From positions 117,101 through 181,100 of the forward strand of contig JBCCEW010000010.1 in NCBI GenBank assembly GCA_039030075.1: a stretch of 64,000 bases of DNA. Direction: 5' to 3'. Shown here one piece after another: positions 53,301 to 62,223 of the stretch (positions within the stretch are counted from its first letter, which is position 1; each line of letters starts with the position of its first letter). The translations under genes and the position numbers were made by a program. The notes beneath the pieces were generated by a model, which was given only the letters and a program-made list of their open reading frames with translations, had not been told where the DNA came from and did no database searches. The stretch comes from Myxococcota bacterium. Lineage in GTDB: Bacteria; Myxococcota_A; UBA9160; SMWR01.

Positions 53301-54187
53301 GACGCCACCGCCATTCCGCGCCAGGCCTGCCAGGCCCGTCGCGCGAGACGGAGCTTTCGGGGTCGGACCGGCGCACGGTTGGGGTCGAAGCCGGCGGTGC
53401 GCAGGGCGTCGGCGGTCGCCCGCCCGCCGCCCACGAAGCCCGAAACGGCAAAACGGGCGGGACCCGAGAGACGCGCACACAGCGAGGCACCGCGGGCGAG
53501 GTCTCGCTCGGCGCGCACCACCAGTTGCTCCACGATCCGACACAGGGCTGCGGGGGCCGGGACCCGCTCCAGATCGGCGCGCGTGACGCCGGCTGCGCGA
53601 CGCAGGTCGCCGGGCAGATAGCAGCGCCCGGCGGCGGCGTCCTCGGCCACGTCCTGACAGTGCTCCAATACCTGAAGGGCGGCGCAGACCCGATCGGAAT
53701 CGCTCCGGTTTTCGTTCGTGCTGGCGCCGAAGACAGCGAGCACCAGCGCGCCTACCGGCGCCGCCGACAAGGCGCAATAGGCGTCGAGCTCGGCCTCGCT
53801 GGCGAGGTCGGGCGCGCGCTGGTCCCAGCGGTTCGCGTCGATCAGCGCCACGAAGGGCTCCCGCGTGAGTCCATGGGTCCGGGCGACCGGAGTCAGCCGC
53901 CGGAGGAGCGGATGCTGCGCTTCGCCGACCAGTGATGCGTCGACGTCGGTCTCGAGGGCGTCCAGGATCGCCAGGCGATCCCCGCTCGCTGCGTCACCCA
54001 CCTGATCGATCAGGCGCGCGACGCCATAGACGCTGACCAGCGCCTCGCGGATCGCGGGCCGCAGTGCACGCAGCGCGACGGGAAAGTTCTCCCCCGCCAT
54101 CCGGCCGAGAATCGCCTCGGGCGCCAGCGCGGGATCGTCGAGCCAGCCTTCGCGCACGGGCGGGGACGGAACGGCCGCGCTAGCCAT
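53297..54187 (-). CDS. hpnC: Squalene-synthase-like HpnC
   Basis: The protein has 296 residues. Trans-isoprenyl diphosphate synthase fold: MAGENFPVALRALRPAIREA matches HpnC, YGVARLIDQVGD is a reduced first Asp motif (DxxxD) and EHCQDVAEDAAAGRCYLP is the second. In the three-step route HpnC turns presqualene diphosphate into hydroxysqualene. Its start overlaps the TetR gene by eight bases. Confidence 0.88.
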   Translation of the reverse strand: MASAAVPSPPVREGWLDDPALAPEAILGRMAGENFPVALRALRPAIREALVSVYGVARLIDQVGDAASGDRLAILDALETDVDASLVGEAQHPLLRRLTPVARTHGLTREPFVALIDANRWDQRAPDLASEAELDAYCALSAAPVGALVLAVFGASTNENRSDSDRVCAALQVLEHCQDVAEDAAAGRCYLPGDLRRAAGVTRADLERVPAPAALCRIVEQLVVRAERDLARGASLCARLSGPARFAVSGFVGGGRATADALRTAGFDPNRAPVRPRKLRLARRAWQAWRGMAVAS

Positions 54188-54839
54188 CGTCGTCGGGCCC
54201 GAACACCCGGCTCGCGATGTGGCGAAGCCCTGCGCGACGCAGATCGCGGTTGGCCGCGGTGGGATCGAGCATGCCGAGGAGCAGGTTGCCGTCGAGCAGC
54301 GCGACCAGGGCCGCCGCCATCGCGCGCCCCTCCGCGTCGTTCTTTCCGTCGGCCACGAGGGCCGCGCGCACGTCGGCGATCAGACCGTCGTGCAGCGGAA
54401 ACAGCGCATCCTGGAGCATCTTGCGCAAAGTCTCGCTCTCGAGCAGGAAGCGCACGATCGAACGGATCGTCGGCTCGTTCTCGTCGACGACCCGCTCGTA
54501 CTTCGCCAGGATTTCCAGGACGCGATCGCGCGGAGGAACACCGCGGAGCCCGGCCTGGATCTCCGCGAAGAAGGGCCCGAGCATGCGCCGGAAGGCCTCG
54601 CGGAACAGGCCCTCCTTGTCGCCGAAGTGCCAGAAGACGGCCGAACGGCTGACGCCCGCCTGCTCGGCAATCGCCGCGATGCTGGTGCGCTCATAGCCGC
54701 CCGTCGCGAACAAGGACATCGCAGCGCTCACGATGCGGTCCTGGGTCTGGGCCTTCTGACCCGTCGCCTTCGATTCCCCGCTGCTCGAGGACTCATCGGA
54801 CGCAGCGGCCACCAGGCGCGGTCGGGGGCGGGACTCCAC
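54180..54839 (-). CDS. TetR-family regulator inside the hopanoid operon
   Basis: The protein has 219 residues from the GTG at 54839, with GGAGG nine bases before; the frame to 54998 overlaps fni. After a Ser/Lys-rich leader comes the TetR DNA-binding domain (QDRIVSAAMSLFATGGYERT, then SIAAIAEQAGVSRSAVFWHF, GDKEGLFREAF). The C-terminal part is a ligand-binding helical domain. It lies between fni and hpnC in the same message, so it probably regulates this operon and itself. A palindrome at 56945 is a candidate site. Confidence 0.85.
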   Translation of the reverse strand: MESRPRPRLVAAASDESSSSGESKATGQKAQTQDRIVSAAMSLFATGGYERTSIAAIAEQAGVSRSAVFWHFGDKEGLFREAFRRMLGPFFAEIQAGLRGVPPRDRVLEILAKYERVVDENEPTIRSIVRFLLESETLRKMLQDALFPLHDGLIADVRAALVADGKNDAEGRAMAAALVALLDGNLLLGMLDPTAANRDLRRAGLRHIASRVFGPDDDG

Positions 54840-54840
54840 G

Positions 54841-55908
54841 TCAGGCGCCCTCCCCGGCCGAGGCATCGACGGGACCGGCCGCCCAGCGCTCGAGCACGGG
54901 GCCGATGACGCGCGGCGCGCGCACGAGGTCCGCGGGCCGCGCGACTCCTGACAGCAAGCACAGCGAGCGCAGCCCTTCGATGAGCTCTTCGGCCGCACTC
55001 ATCACGCCCGCGACACCGTTCCGCGTATAGGCGCGCAGGAACGGGAGGGCCAGCCCGGCCGCTTCCGCCCCCAGCGCCAGGGCGCGCGCCACATCGTGTG
55101 CGTTGCGGATGCCCCCGGACGCGAGCGTCCGATAGCCGGCCTGTCGCGCGTAGAGCACGCTGGCGGCCGTGGGGATCCCCCACTCGCGGAGGACCCCGCC
55201 CATCGCCGCCTGACGACTCGAACCGCGCAGGGCCTCGACCCCCGGCCAGCTCGTCCCGCCCGATCCGGAGGCGTCGATCCAGGCGACTCCGGTCTCCTGC
55301 AACGCGGCGAGCGTCGGCGGCGAGAAGCCGCAGCCGGTTTCCTTCGCGATGACCGGCACGGCCAGCCGGTCGACCAGCTCCGCCAGCGCGTTCAGACAGC
55401 CCCGGAAGTCGCGGTCTCCTTCGTCCTGAACCAACTCCTGGGCGACGTTCAGGTGGACACAGAACGCATCGGCGCGGACCGCTTCGGCCAATTCGACCAC
55501 GGCGTCCGTACCGACGTCGCGCACCTGCACGGCCCCGAGATTCCCGAACAGCACCACGTCGGGGGCCACGTCACGAACGCGATAGCTGGCCGCGACTTCG
55601 GGGTCGGTCCACATCGGTCGCTGGGAGCCGAGCCCGAGGGCCAGGCCTGTCTTCTGGGCGGCGGCGGCGAGCGCGCGATTGATTTCGCCTGCGCGCTCGG
55701 TGCCTCCGGTCATGCCCGCGATGTAGATCGGGGCGGACCAGCGGCGGCCGAAGAGATCGACGGCGGTGTCCACCTGGGCCAGCGAGCGCTCGGGGAGCGC
55801 GTGGTGGAGCAGGTGCACCTCTTCGAGCAGCGTGCTGCCGCGGTACTCGACGTCCTCTTCGGCGCACAGGTCGAGGTGGGCCTGCTTCCGCGAAGCCATC
55901 TCCGTCAC
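54841..55908 (-). CDS. fni: Type 2 isopentenyl-diphosphate isomerase
   Basis: The protein has 355 residues. Flavin-dependent Idi-2: RKQAHLDLC at the N-terminus, YIAGMTGGTERAGEIN, GLGSQRPMW, HLNVAQELVQDEGDRDFRG, VIAKETGCGFSPPT, IDASGSGGTSW, LASGGIRNAHDVARAL. It interconverts IPP and DMAPP using reduced FMN, feeding isoprenoid units to squalene. GTG at 55908 shares GTGA with the hpnD stop and has GGGGAGG six bases before. Confidence 0.92.
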   Translation of the reverse strand: MTEMASRKQAHLDLCAEEDVEYRGSTLLEEVHLLHHALPERSLAQVDTAVDLFGRRWSAPIYIAGMTGGTERAGEINRALAAAAQKTGLALGLGSQRPMWTDPEVAASYRVRDVAPDVVLFGNLGAVQVRDVGTDAVVELAEAVRADAFCVHLNVAQELVQDEGDRDFRGCLNALAELVDRLAVPVIAKETGCGFSPPTLAALQETGVAWIDASGSGGTSWPGVEALRGSSRQAAMGGVLREWGIPTAASVLYARQAGYRTLASGGIRNAHDVARALALGAEAAGLALPFLRAYTRNGVAGVMSAAEELIEGLRSLCLLSGVARPADLVRAPRVIGPVLERWAAGPVDASAGEGA

Positions 55909-56849
55909 TTCTTGCCTCCCCAGCCGGTCTTCGCGGCGATTGCCAGCCGGCGAAGATGCCCGCTTCGGAGCGCGGGGACGAGTCGTTCGAAACGCCGCTT
56001 CGCGAGAGTCTCGAGCAGGTCACGGTAGATCGCGCCCATCGCGTGGGCCGGACGCAGCAGCCGTCGGGAGGTTTCGGGGAGCAGCGCGTCGGCCCGGGCG
56101 TAGCGCGCCCGGGCGCGCCCCACGTACTCCCTCAGGAGGGACTGGACGGCCGCGCTCGGGCGCTCCTCGGCCAGGGAGGCCGGGGTCACACCAAACGCCC
56201 GCAGGTCTTCGGTCGCCAGATAGACCCGCCCTTCGCGGGCGTCCGGTCCTACGTCACGAAGCACGTTGGTGAGCTGCACGGCGATCCCGAGCTCGGTGGC
56301 GTAAGCCACCTCGGCCGGGGAACGCGCCCCACGCACGGCGCACACCAGCAGTCCCACGGTCGAAGCCACGCAGTAGCAATAGCGCTCGAGCGTCGTGAAG
56401 GTCTCGATCGGGGCGCCCTCGAGGTCCTGCTCGATGCCGTCGAGCAGGTCGAGGAAATGGGCTTCCGGCAGCCGAAAGCGGGTGACGGCGTCGCCGAGGG
56501 CGACGCCGACCGGGTGCTCGGCCTTGCCGCGGTAGGCCGCACCGAGCTCTTCGCGCCAGCGCTCCAGCAGTCGGCGCCGATCGCCCTGGACGCTCGGATC
56601 GTCGGCGATGTCGTCGGCCAGCCGACAGAACGCGTAGATCGCGTGGAGCGCGTCGCGCTCGGCGCGCGGAAACAGCCAGAACGCAGCCAGGAAGCTCGAA
56701 CCGCTCCGGCGGGCGATCGCCCGGCAATGGGCGTACGCCGGCCCCAGCGCGTCCTCTCCCGCGGTCGGGTGGGACGCCGCTGCCGCCAGCGGACGATCGA
56801 GACGCAGCGCCAGAGCGATTCTCCTTGCTCGTGCGGGAGCCGCGCGCAT
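55905..56849 (-). CDS. hpnD: Presqualene diphosphate synthase HpnD
   Basis: The protein has 314 residues. First Asp motif FCRLADDIADD and second VLRDVGPDAREGRVYLATED, both intact, with the squalene/phytoene-synthase pattern SGSSFLAAFWLFP. It joins two farnesyl diphosphates to presqualene diphosphate. It is the first gene of the hopanoid operon. The start at 56849 lacks a strong ribosome site; an Arg-rich N-terminal stretch of about 35 residues precedes the fold. Confidence 0.92.
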   Translation of the reverse strand: MRAAPARARRIALALRLDRPLAAAASHPTAGEDALGPAYAHCRAIARRSGSSFLAAFWLFPRAERDALHAIYAFCRLADDIADDPSVQGDRRRLLERWREELGAAYRGKAEHPVGVALGDAVTRFRLPEAHFLDLLDGIEQDLEGAPIETFTTLERYCYCVASTVGLLVCAVRGARSPAEVAYATELGIAVQLTNVLRDVGPDAREGRVYLATEDLRAFGVTPASLAEERPSAAVQSLLREYVGRARARYARADALLPETSRRLLRPAHAMGAIYRDLLETLAKRRFERLVPALRSGHLRRLAIAAKTGWGGKK

Positions 56850-57149
56850 GCGCGAACACCCGTCCCGAGGCCCTGGCTCTCCCCCCGAGAACCGCGAGAT
56901 CGGCACAGTGCACCCCGAACACACCGACGGCGCAAAGGTTTTCGCTGACCGAAAGGCCCGATTGGTCAGTCGGTTGCCGGTTGCCGTGGGCTCCCTTCGA
57001 CGCAGCGCGAGCGCCCCGCGAGCCGTCACGTCGGCTTGTCGAAGGTCGAGATCGGCGCCAGCTGAGATAGGCTTCCGGGCCCAGCCCACCGCGCGCACCG
57101 CCGACGGCACGCACCGAGTCGCACGCGATTTCTCCAGGACCCGCTCTTT
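56850..57149. other. Divergent control region, hopanoid operon versus oxidoreductase
   Basis: These 300 bases separate hpnD (minus) and the 2-oxoacid oxidoreductase gene (plus). They contain the palindrome at 56945-56969 and, directly after it, a tandem repeat CGGTTGC-CGGTTGC (56971-56984). No clear -35/-10 pair was found on either strand. No further gene is seen. Confidence 0.45.
56945..56969. promoter_or_regulatory. Imperfect 25-base palindrome, candidate TetR operator
   Basis: CTGACC (56945-56950) and GGTCAG (56964-56969) are perfect arms. Counting the inner bases, nine of twelve positions per half match about a central base (CTGACC-A--GG, C, CC--T-GGTCAG). Size and symmetry suit a TetR dimer site, and a TetR gene lies in the operon that starts 96 bases away. 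Confidence 0.5.
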
Positions 57150-60100
57150 GTGACCGGAAACAAAGAAGATTTCGATCGCACCTATCAGCTCGAGGACCGC
57201 TACGAGCGCGACACGGGCCGGGTCTACCTGAGCGGTGTCCAGGCGCTGGTTCGGCTGCCCCTGATGCAGCGCCAGCGCGACCAGGCCGCTGGGCTCGACA
57301 CGCGCGGGTTCATCTCGGGCTATCGGGGCAGCCCGCTCGGCACCTACGACATGGCGCTCTGGGGAGCCCGCGGCCTCCTCGAAGACCACGGCATCCGCTT
57401 CGAGCCGGGCATCAACGAGGACCTGGCCGCCACTGCGGTCTGGGGGTCCCAGCAGGCTGGGCTCTACCCGGGGGCGAAACACGATGGTGTCTTCGGGATC
57501 TGGTATGGCAAGGGGCCCGGCGTCGACCGCTCGTGCGACGCCCTGAAGCACGCCAACTACGCCGGCACGGCACCCCATGGCGGCGTCCTGGCACTTGCCG
57601 GAGACGACCCCGGAGCCAAGTCCTCGTCGATCGCGCACCAGAGCGAACAGGCCCTGATCCACTGCGGCATCCCCATCCTGAATCCCGCCAGCGTCCAGGA
57701 CTACCTGGACTTCGGACTCTACGGATGGGCCCTCTCTCGCTACGCGGGTACCTGGGTCGGATTCAAATGCCTGACCGACACGGTCGAGAGCGCGGCTTCC
57801 GTCGAGGTAGGGCCCGAGCGCGTTCAGGTGGTCGTGCCCGAGGACTTCGACCCGGGACCCAACCTGCACATCGGCTGGGCGAACTACCCGGGGCCCGTCG
57901 AACAGCGCCTGTTCGAACAGCGGCTCCCCGCCGCGCAGGCCTTCGCCCGGGCGAACGGGCTCGATCGGGTCCTGCTCGACGGCGGCGAGCGCCGGCGGCT
58001 GGGCATCGTCACCACCGGCAAGACGACCCTCGATGTGCTGCAGGCGCTCGACGAACTCGGCATCGATGCCGGCTTCGCGCGGGAGCTCGGACTCGCCCTA
58101 TACAAGGTAGGGCTGGCCTGGCCCCTCGAACCGACGGGGATGCGCGCCTTCGCCGAAGGCCTCGACGAGGTGCTGGTCATCGAGGAGAAGCGGCCGGTCC
58201 TCGAAGAGCAGCTCGCCCGCCAGCTCTTCAACCTCAGTGACCGCCCTCGCCTGCTCGGCAAGCACGATCTCGCCGGCCAGGCGCTGGTCCCCAATACTGG
58301 CGAGCTCTCACCGCGTGCGGTCGTCGACGTGCTCCGTCGCTGGCTCGAGCGCGCGACCCCCGAGGCAGCGACACGCCTGCGCCCCGACCCGGAGCCGGCG
58401 GTGGCTGCCCAGGCCGGCGGTCCGACCCGGCTCCCCGCCTTCTGTTCGGGCTGTCCCCACAATCGCTCGACGGTGGTGCCCGACGGCAGCCTGGCCCAGG
58501 GCGGCATCGGCTGTCACGGGATGGCGGTCTGGACACCCGGCCGCAACACCCTCGCCGTCACCCACATGGGCGGCGAAGGCTCGAACTGGATCGGCGCCGC
58601 CCCGTTTACCGACACGCCCCACATCTTCCAGAACCTCGGCGACGGCACCTACTTCCACTCGGGCCTGCTGGCCGTGCGCGCCGCCGTCGCTGCGGGCGTG
58701 AACATCACCTACAAGATCCTCGCGAACGGCGCGGTCGCCATGACCGGCGGCCAGCCGATCGAAGGCGAGAGCATGGACGGCGAAGTCACCGTCCCCGAGA
58801 TCGCCCGTCAGCTCCACGCCGAGGGCGTCGGCCGGATCGCGCTCGTCTCCAACGAGCCCCAGAAGTACGGCGGCCCCAACGGGATCGGCGCCCCGGTCAC
58901 GATTCACCACCGCGACGCGATCGACCGCGTGCAGAAGGAACTGCGCGAGGTTCCCGGCGTTTCTGCGCTGATCTTCGACCAGACCTGCGCCGCCGAGGCC
59001 CGGCGACTCCGAAAGCGCGGCGAGTTCCCCGAGCCCGATCGCCGCGTCGTGATCAACGAGCGGGTGTGCGAGGGCTGCGGCGACTGCAGCGTTCAGTCCA
59101 ACTGCATCTCGATCGAGCCCGTCGAGACCGAGTTCGGGCGCAAGCGCCGCATCAATCAGTCGAGCTGCAACAAGGACTTCTCGTGCCTCAAGGGGCACTG
59201 CCCGAGCTTCGTGACGATCGAAGGCGGGCGGCTGCGCAAGACGACGAGCGACGGAGTGGTGGCCGACGACGATCGCTTCGCGGCGCTCCCCGAGCCCGCG
59301 GCTCCCGACCTCGACCAGCCCTTCAACGTCCTGGTGACGGGCATCGGCGGCTCGGGTGTCATCACCGTGGGAGCGCTGATCGGAATGGCCGCGCACCTCG
59401 AGGGCAAGGGCGTGTCGGTGCTCGACGTGACCGGGCTCGCCCAGAAGAACGGCCCGGTGACGAGCCACGTGCGCGTCGCGCGACGCCACGAGGACCTCGC
59501 GGCCACCCGCATCACCACCGGCGCCGCGGACCTCGTGATCGGCTGCGACATCGTCGTGACGACGGGACCGGAGAACCTCGCGAAGATCTCGCCGCGCACG
59601 ACGCCGGTGATCAACGCCCACGTCGCCCCCACCTCGGACTTCGCCGCGAACCCGGATCTCGACCTCTCGAGTCGCCACATGGAGACGTCGATCCGTGCCG
59701 CCGCCGGTGACGACGCCAGCCACTTCCTGGACGCGACCCGTCTGGCTACGGCGCTGTGCGGCGATGCGATCTTCACCAACCCCTTCCTGATGGGCTTCGC
59801 CTACCAGCAGGGGCGCCTGCCCGTCGGGCGCAGCGCGCTCGAGCGGGCCTTCGAACTCAACGGCCGCGCCATCGACGCGAACCTGCGCGCGTTCGCCTGG
59901 GGCCGCCTGGCCGCTCACGACCCCGCCGCCGTCGAAGCTGCGGCGCGCCCCGTTTCGCGGTCTTCCGCACTGGAAGGCGTGGCCGACGACCTCGACACCC
60001 AGCGGTCGCGGCGCGAGGCGTTCCTCACCGACTACCAGGATGCGGGCTTCGCCCGGCGCTACCGGTCCCTCGTCGATCGCGTGGCCGCCCGCGAAGCCGA

Positions 60101-60653
60101 GATCGCCCCGGGCAGCGAGCGCCTGACCGAGGCCGTTGCCCGCTACTACTTCAAGCTGCTCGCCATCAAGGACGAGTTCGAAGTGGCGCGCCTCTACACC
60201 GACGGCGCGTTCCAGCAGCAGGTCGAGACCGAGTTCGAGGGCGACTATCGGATGTACGTCCACTTCGCCCCGCCCTTCTCGATTCCCCTGATCGACTGGC
60301 TCACCGAGCGCCAAGATCCAGATACCGGCCGGATGCGTAAGTGGCGGCTGGGCGCCTGGTGGTTCCTGCCGCTGATGGGGCTGTTGGCCCGCGGCAAGTT
60401 CCTGCGTGGCACCCGCTGGAATCTCTTCGGATGGACCGCGCACCGACGACTCGAGCAGCGCCTGATCCGCGACTACGAGTCCGACATCGATCAGCTGCTC
60501 GAGCGCGTGACGCCGGAGAACCTCGACCTGGCGGTCCAGATCGCGAGCCTCCCGGAGCAGATCCGAGGTTTCGAGCAGGTGCGGGACGAGCACCTCGAAA
60601 CGGCCCTCGAGAAACGACGCGAGCTCTGCGCCGCCTTCGGCGGCTTCGCGTAG
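57150..60653 (+). CDS. Indolepyruvate/2-oxoacid ferredoxin oxidoreductase (fused alpha-beta-gamma type)
   Basis: The protein has 1167 residues, the normal size of the fused family. The N-terminal pyrimidine-binding domain contains RGFISGYRGSPLGTYD. The ThDP region follows CSGCPHNRSTVVPDGSLAQG. An iron-sulfur part has CEGCGDCSVQSNC and CNKDFSCLKGHC. The gamma-like domain reads VTGIGGSGVITVGALIGMAA and VTGLAQKNGPVTSHVR. It oxidatively decarboxylates aryl or branched 2-oxoacids to acyl-CoA, passing electrons to ferredoxin. GTG start at 57150 with a weak ribosome site. Confidence 0.92.
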   Translation: MTGNKEDFDRTYQLEDRYERDTGRVYLSGVQALVRLPLMQRQRDQAAGLDTRGFISGYRGSPLGTYDMALWGARGLLEDHGIRFEPGINEDLAATAVWGSQQAGLYPGAKHDGVFGIWYGKGPGVDRSCDALKHANYAGTAPHGGVLALAGDDPGAKSSSIAHQSEQALIHCGIPILNPASVQDYLDFGLYGWALSRYAGTWVGFKCLTDTVESAASVEVGPERVQVVVPEDFDPGPNLHIGWANYPGPVEQRLFEQRLPAAQAFARANGLDRVLLDGGERRRLGIVTTGKTTLDVLQALDELGIDAGFARELGLALYKVGLAWPLEPTGMRAFAEGLDEVLVIEEKRPVLEEQLARQLFNLSDRPRLLGKHDLAGQALVPNTGELSPRAVVDVLRRWLERATPEAATRLRPDPEPAVAAQAGGPTRLPAFCSGCPHNRSTVVPDGSLAQGGIGCHGMAVWTPGRNTLAVTHMGGEGSNWIGAAPFTDTPHIFQNLGDGTYFHSGLLAVRAAVAAGVNITYKILANGAVAMTGGQPIEGESMDGEVTVPEIARQLHAEGVGRIALVSNEPQKYGGPNGIGAPVTIHHRDAIDRVQKELREVPGVSALIFDQTCAAEARRLRKRGEFPEPDRRVVINERVCEGCGDCSVQSNCISIEPVETEFGRKRRINQSSCNKDFSCLKGHCPSFVTIEGGRLRKTTSDGVVADDDRFAALPEPAAPDLDQPFNVLVTGIGGSGVITVGALIGMAAHLEGKGVSVLDVTGLAQKNGPVTSHVRVARRHEDLAATRITTGAADLVIGCDIVVTTGPENLAKISPRTTPVINAHVAPTSDFAANPDLDLSSRHMETSIRAAAGDDASHFLDATRLATALCGDAIFTNPFLMGFAYQQGRLPVGRSALERAFELNGRAIDANLRAFAWGRLAAHDPAAVEAAARPVSRSSALEGVADDLDTQRSRREAFLTDYQDAGFARRYRSLVDRVAAREAEIAPGSERLTEAVARYYFKLLAIKDEFEVARLYTDGAFQQQVETEFEGDYRMYVHFAPPFSIPLIDWLTERQDPDTGRMRKWRLGAWWFLPLMGLLARGKFLRGTRWNLFGWTAHRRLEQRLIRDYESDIDQLLERVTPENLDLAVQIASLPEQIRGFEQVRDEHLETALEKRRELCAAFGGFA

Positions 60654-60732
60654 CCGGCCGCCCGGGCCCCGCGAACCGCCCCTGGGTGATAGGATCGATG
60701 CGCTGGATGTGGGCCGCGAAGGAGCCTCCCGT

Positions 60733-62223
60733 TTGAGTGGCGAGACCCGAGCGCCCCGCTTCGTGCGCATGGCCCGCTCCCTGATCCTGCTCGCCTGCCT
60801 GGCCTCGACGGCCTGCGTGACCGTTCCGCTGGAGGACCGCGAGTGGGTCACGCTCCAGAGCGAGCACTACGATGTCCTCAGCAGCCTCAGGGACGATCCG
60901 CGCAAGTTCGCGATCCGACTCGAAGCATTTCGAGCCGCCGCCGAGGCGGTCTGGGGCCTACGGATCCCCGACGCTCCCGTCCGGACGCGGGTCATCGTCA
61001 TGGACGATCGGAGCGTCGATCGCCTCTTCAATCGGCGCTCGGAACTCGCCTACCTGCTCCCGAGCCCCGACGGCGACACGCTGGTCTTCCGCGGCGGGAA
61101 CGGCTGGGGAGACATCCGCGAGGCCTGGCGCCTGATCTATGCACGGCGCCTGTTCTGGAACGCCTCTCGCGAGCCCCACCCGGCCTGGTTCGAAGAGGGC
61201 ATGGCCCAGGTGGCGAGCACCTTGAACAGCTGGCCAGGGGGCGCGTCGCTCGGCGTCTTGCAGCGTTCGCATGTCCGCCTGCTGCGAAACACGCCGTGGC
61301 TCCCGCTGTCCAGGATCATCACGGCCGAGGGCGCCCACGCGCTGCCGGCACGCGACCGGGAGCTCTTCGAAGCGCAGGCCTGGGCCACTGCCCACTACCT
61401 CCAGTTCCATGAACCGGAGCATGGAGATTGGGCACAGAAGCTCGAGAACTTTCGCGCGCTCCGCGGGCACGGTGCCGGGCGTGCCTTCCGCTCCACCTGG
61501 GGCGACCCGGACGAGCTGCACCGCCCGATCCTGCGCTACGTGGCCGACCGCGAAATGCCCTTCGTGGACGCTCGAATCGGGCGCCCCGAACGCACCACCG
61601 ATCCGCGCCCCGCCACCCGCACAGAAGTCCTGGCGGCGCTGGGCGAGCTCTCCCTCGCGCTGGACCGGCCCGACGATGCCCTCGACTTCTTCGAGCAGGC
61701 CCTCGAAGAGGCTCCGGACTCGCCGCGCGCCCGGGCCGGCCTCGCCGCGGCGCGGGCCGACCTGGGAGACCCGGAGAGCGCTCTCGACGACTTCGAGAAA
61801 GCGCTCGAGCAGTCGCCAAGCAACCATTGGATTCAGAAAGGCTTTGCCGATCTCCTCCTGGCGGAGTCCATGCGTGATCGTTCGACCCCGGACCCCGCGC
61901 TGCTCGACCGGGCGCGGAGTCTCTACATCGCGGTCACCCAGGAGGAAGGACGCATCCCGGCCGCCCACCTGGGACTCGCCGCCAGCTACCTCCTCCCCGG
62001 GGAGGACGCAGCCTCCGGGCGTCCCCACGCGGCGCGGGCGCGGCGTCTCCTGCCCGGCGACGCCGAGGTGGCGCGCGTCGTGACCGAACTCGCGCTCGCC
62101 GACGGCGATCGCGAAGCCGCCGAGCGCAGCCTGTCCTCCCTACATTCCCGCGCGCGGAGCGACGAAGAGGTCGAGATGGCCGAAGCCCTGCGCCGCGCCT
62201 TCGAAGGCCCGTCGAACCGATGA
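60733..62223 (+). CDS. Lipoprotein with degenerate peptidase-like domain and TPR repeats
   Basis: The protein has about 496 residues. TTG at 60733 has AAGGAG eight bases before; a GTG at 60709 is also in frame. Lipoprotein signal MARSLILLACLASTACVTVP. The first part (REWVTLQSEHYDVLSSLRDD, then PHPAWFEEGMAQVAST) resembles DUF1570 or MA-family peptidases, where a WhxEGhA segment follows an HExxH helix. Here the expected helix reads EAWRLIYARR with no HExxH, so catalysis is unlikely. The second half (330-480) has TPR units (PDDALDFFEQALEEAPDSPR, then PESALDDFEKALEQSPSNHW). Its stop overlaps the next gene's start in ATGA. Confidence 0.72.
   Translation: MSGETRAPRFVRMARSLILLACLASTACVTVPLEDREWVTLQSEHYDVLSSLRDDPRKFAIRLEAFRAAAEAVWGLRIPDAPVRTRVIVMDDRSVDRLFNRRSELAYLLPSPDGDTLVFRGGNGWGDIREAWRLIYARRLFWNASREPHPAWFEEGMAQVASTLNSWPGGASLGVLQRSHVRLLRNTPWLPLSRIITAEGAHALPARDRELFEAQAWATAHYLQFHEPEHGDWAQKLENFRALRGHGAGRAFRSTWGDPDELHRPILRYVADREMPFVDARIGRPERTTDPRPATRTEVLAALGELSLALDRPDDALDFFEQALEEAPDSPRARAGLAAARADLGDPESALDDFEKALEQSPSNHWIQKGFADLLLAESMRDRSTPDPALLDRARSLYIAVTQEEGRIPAAHLGLAASYLLPGEDAASGRPHAARARRLLPGDAEVARVVTELALADGDREAAERSLSSLHSRARSDEEVEMAEALRRAFEGPSNR

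Noticed and set aside
58308..60851. Minus-strand open frame of 847 residues opposite the 2-oxoacid oxidoreductase
   Set aside because: No domain pattern; the plus strand holds all family motifs over the same bases.
60733..61450. Active zinc metallopeptidase in the TPR lipoprotein
   Set aside because: The downstream WFEEGMA segment is there but no HExxH occurs, so catalysis is not supported.
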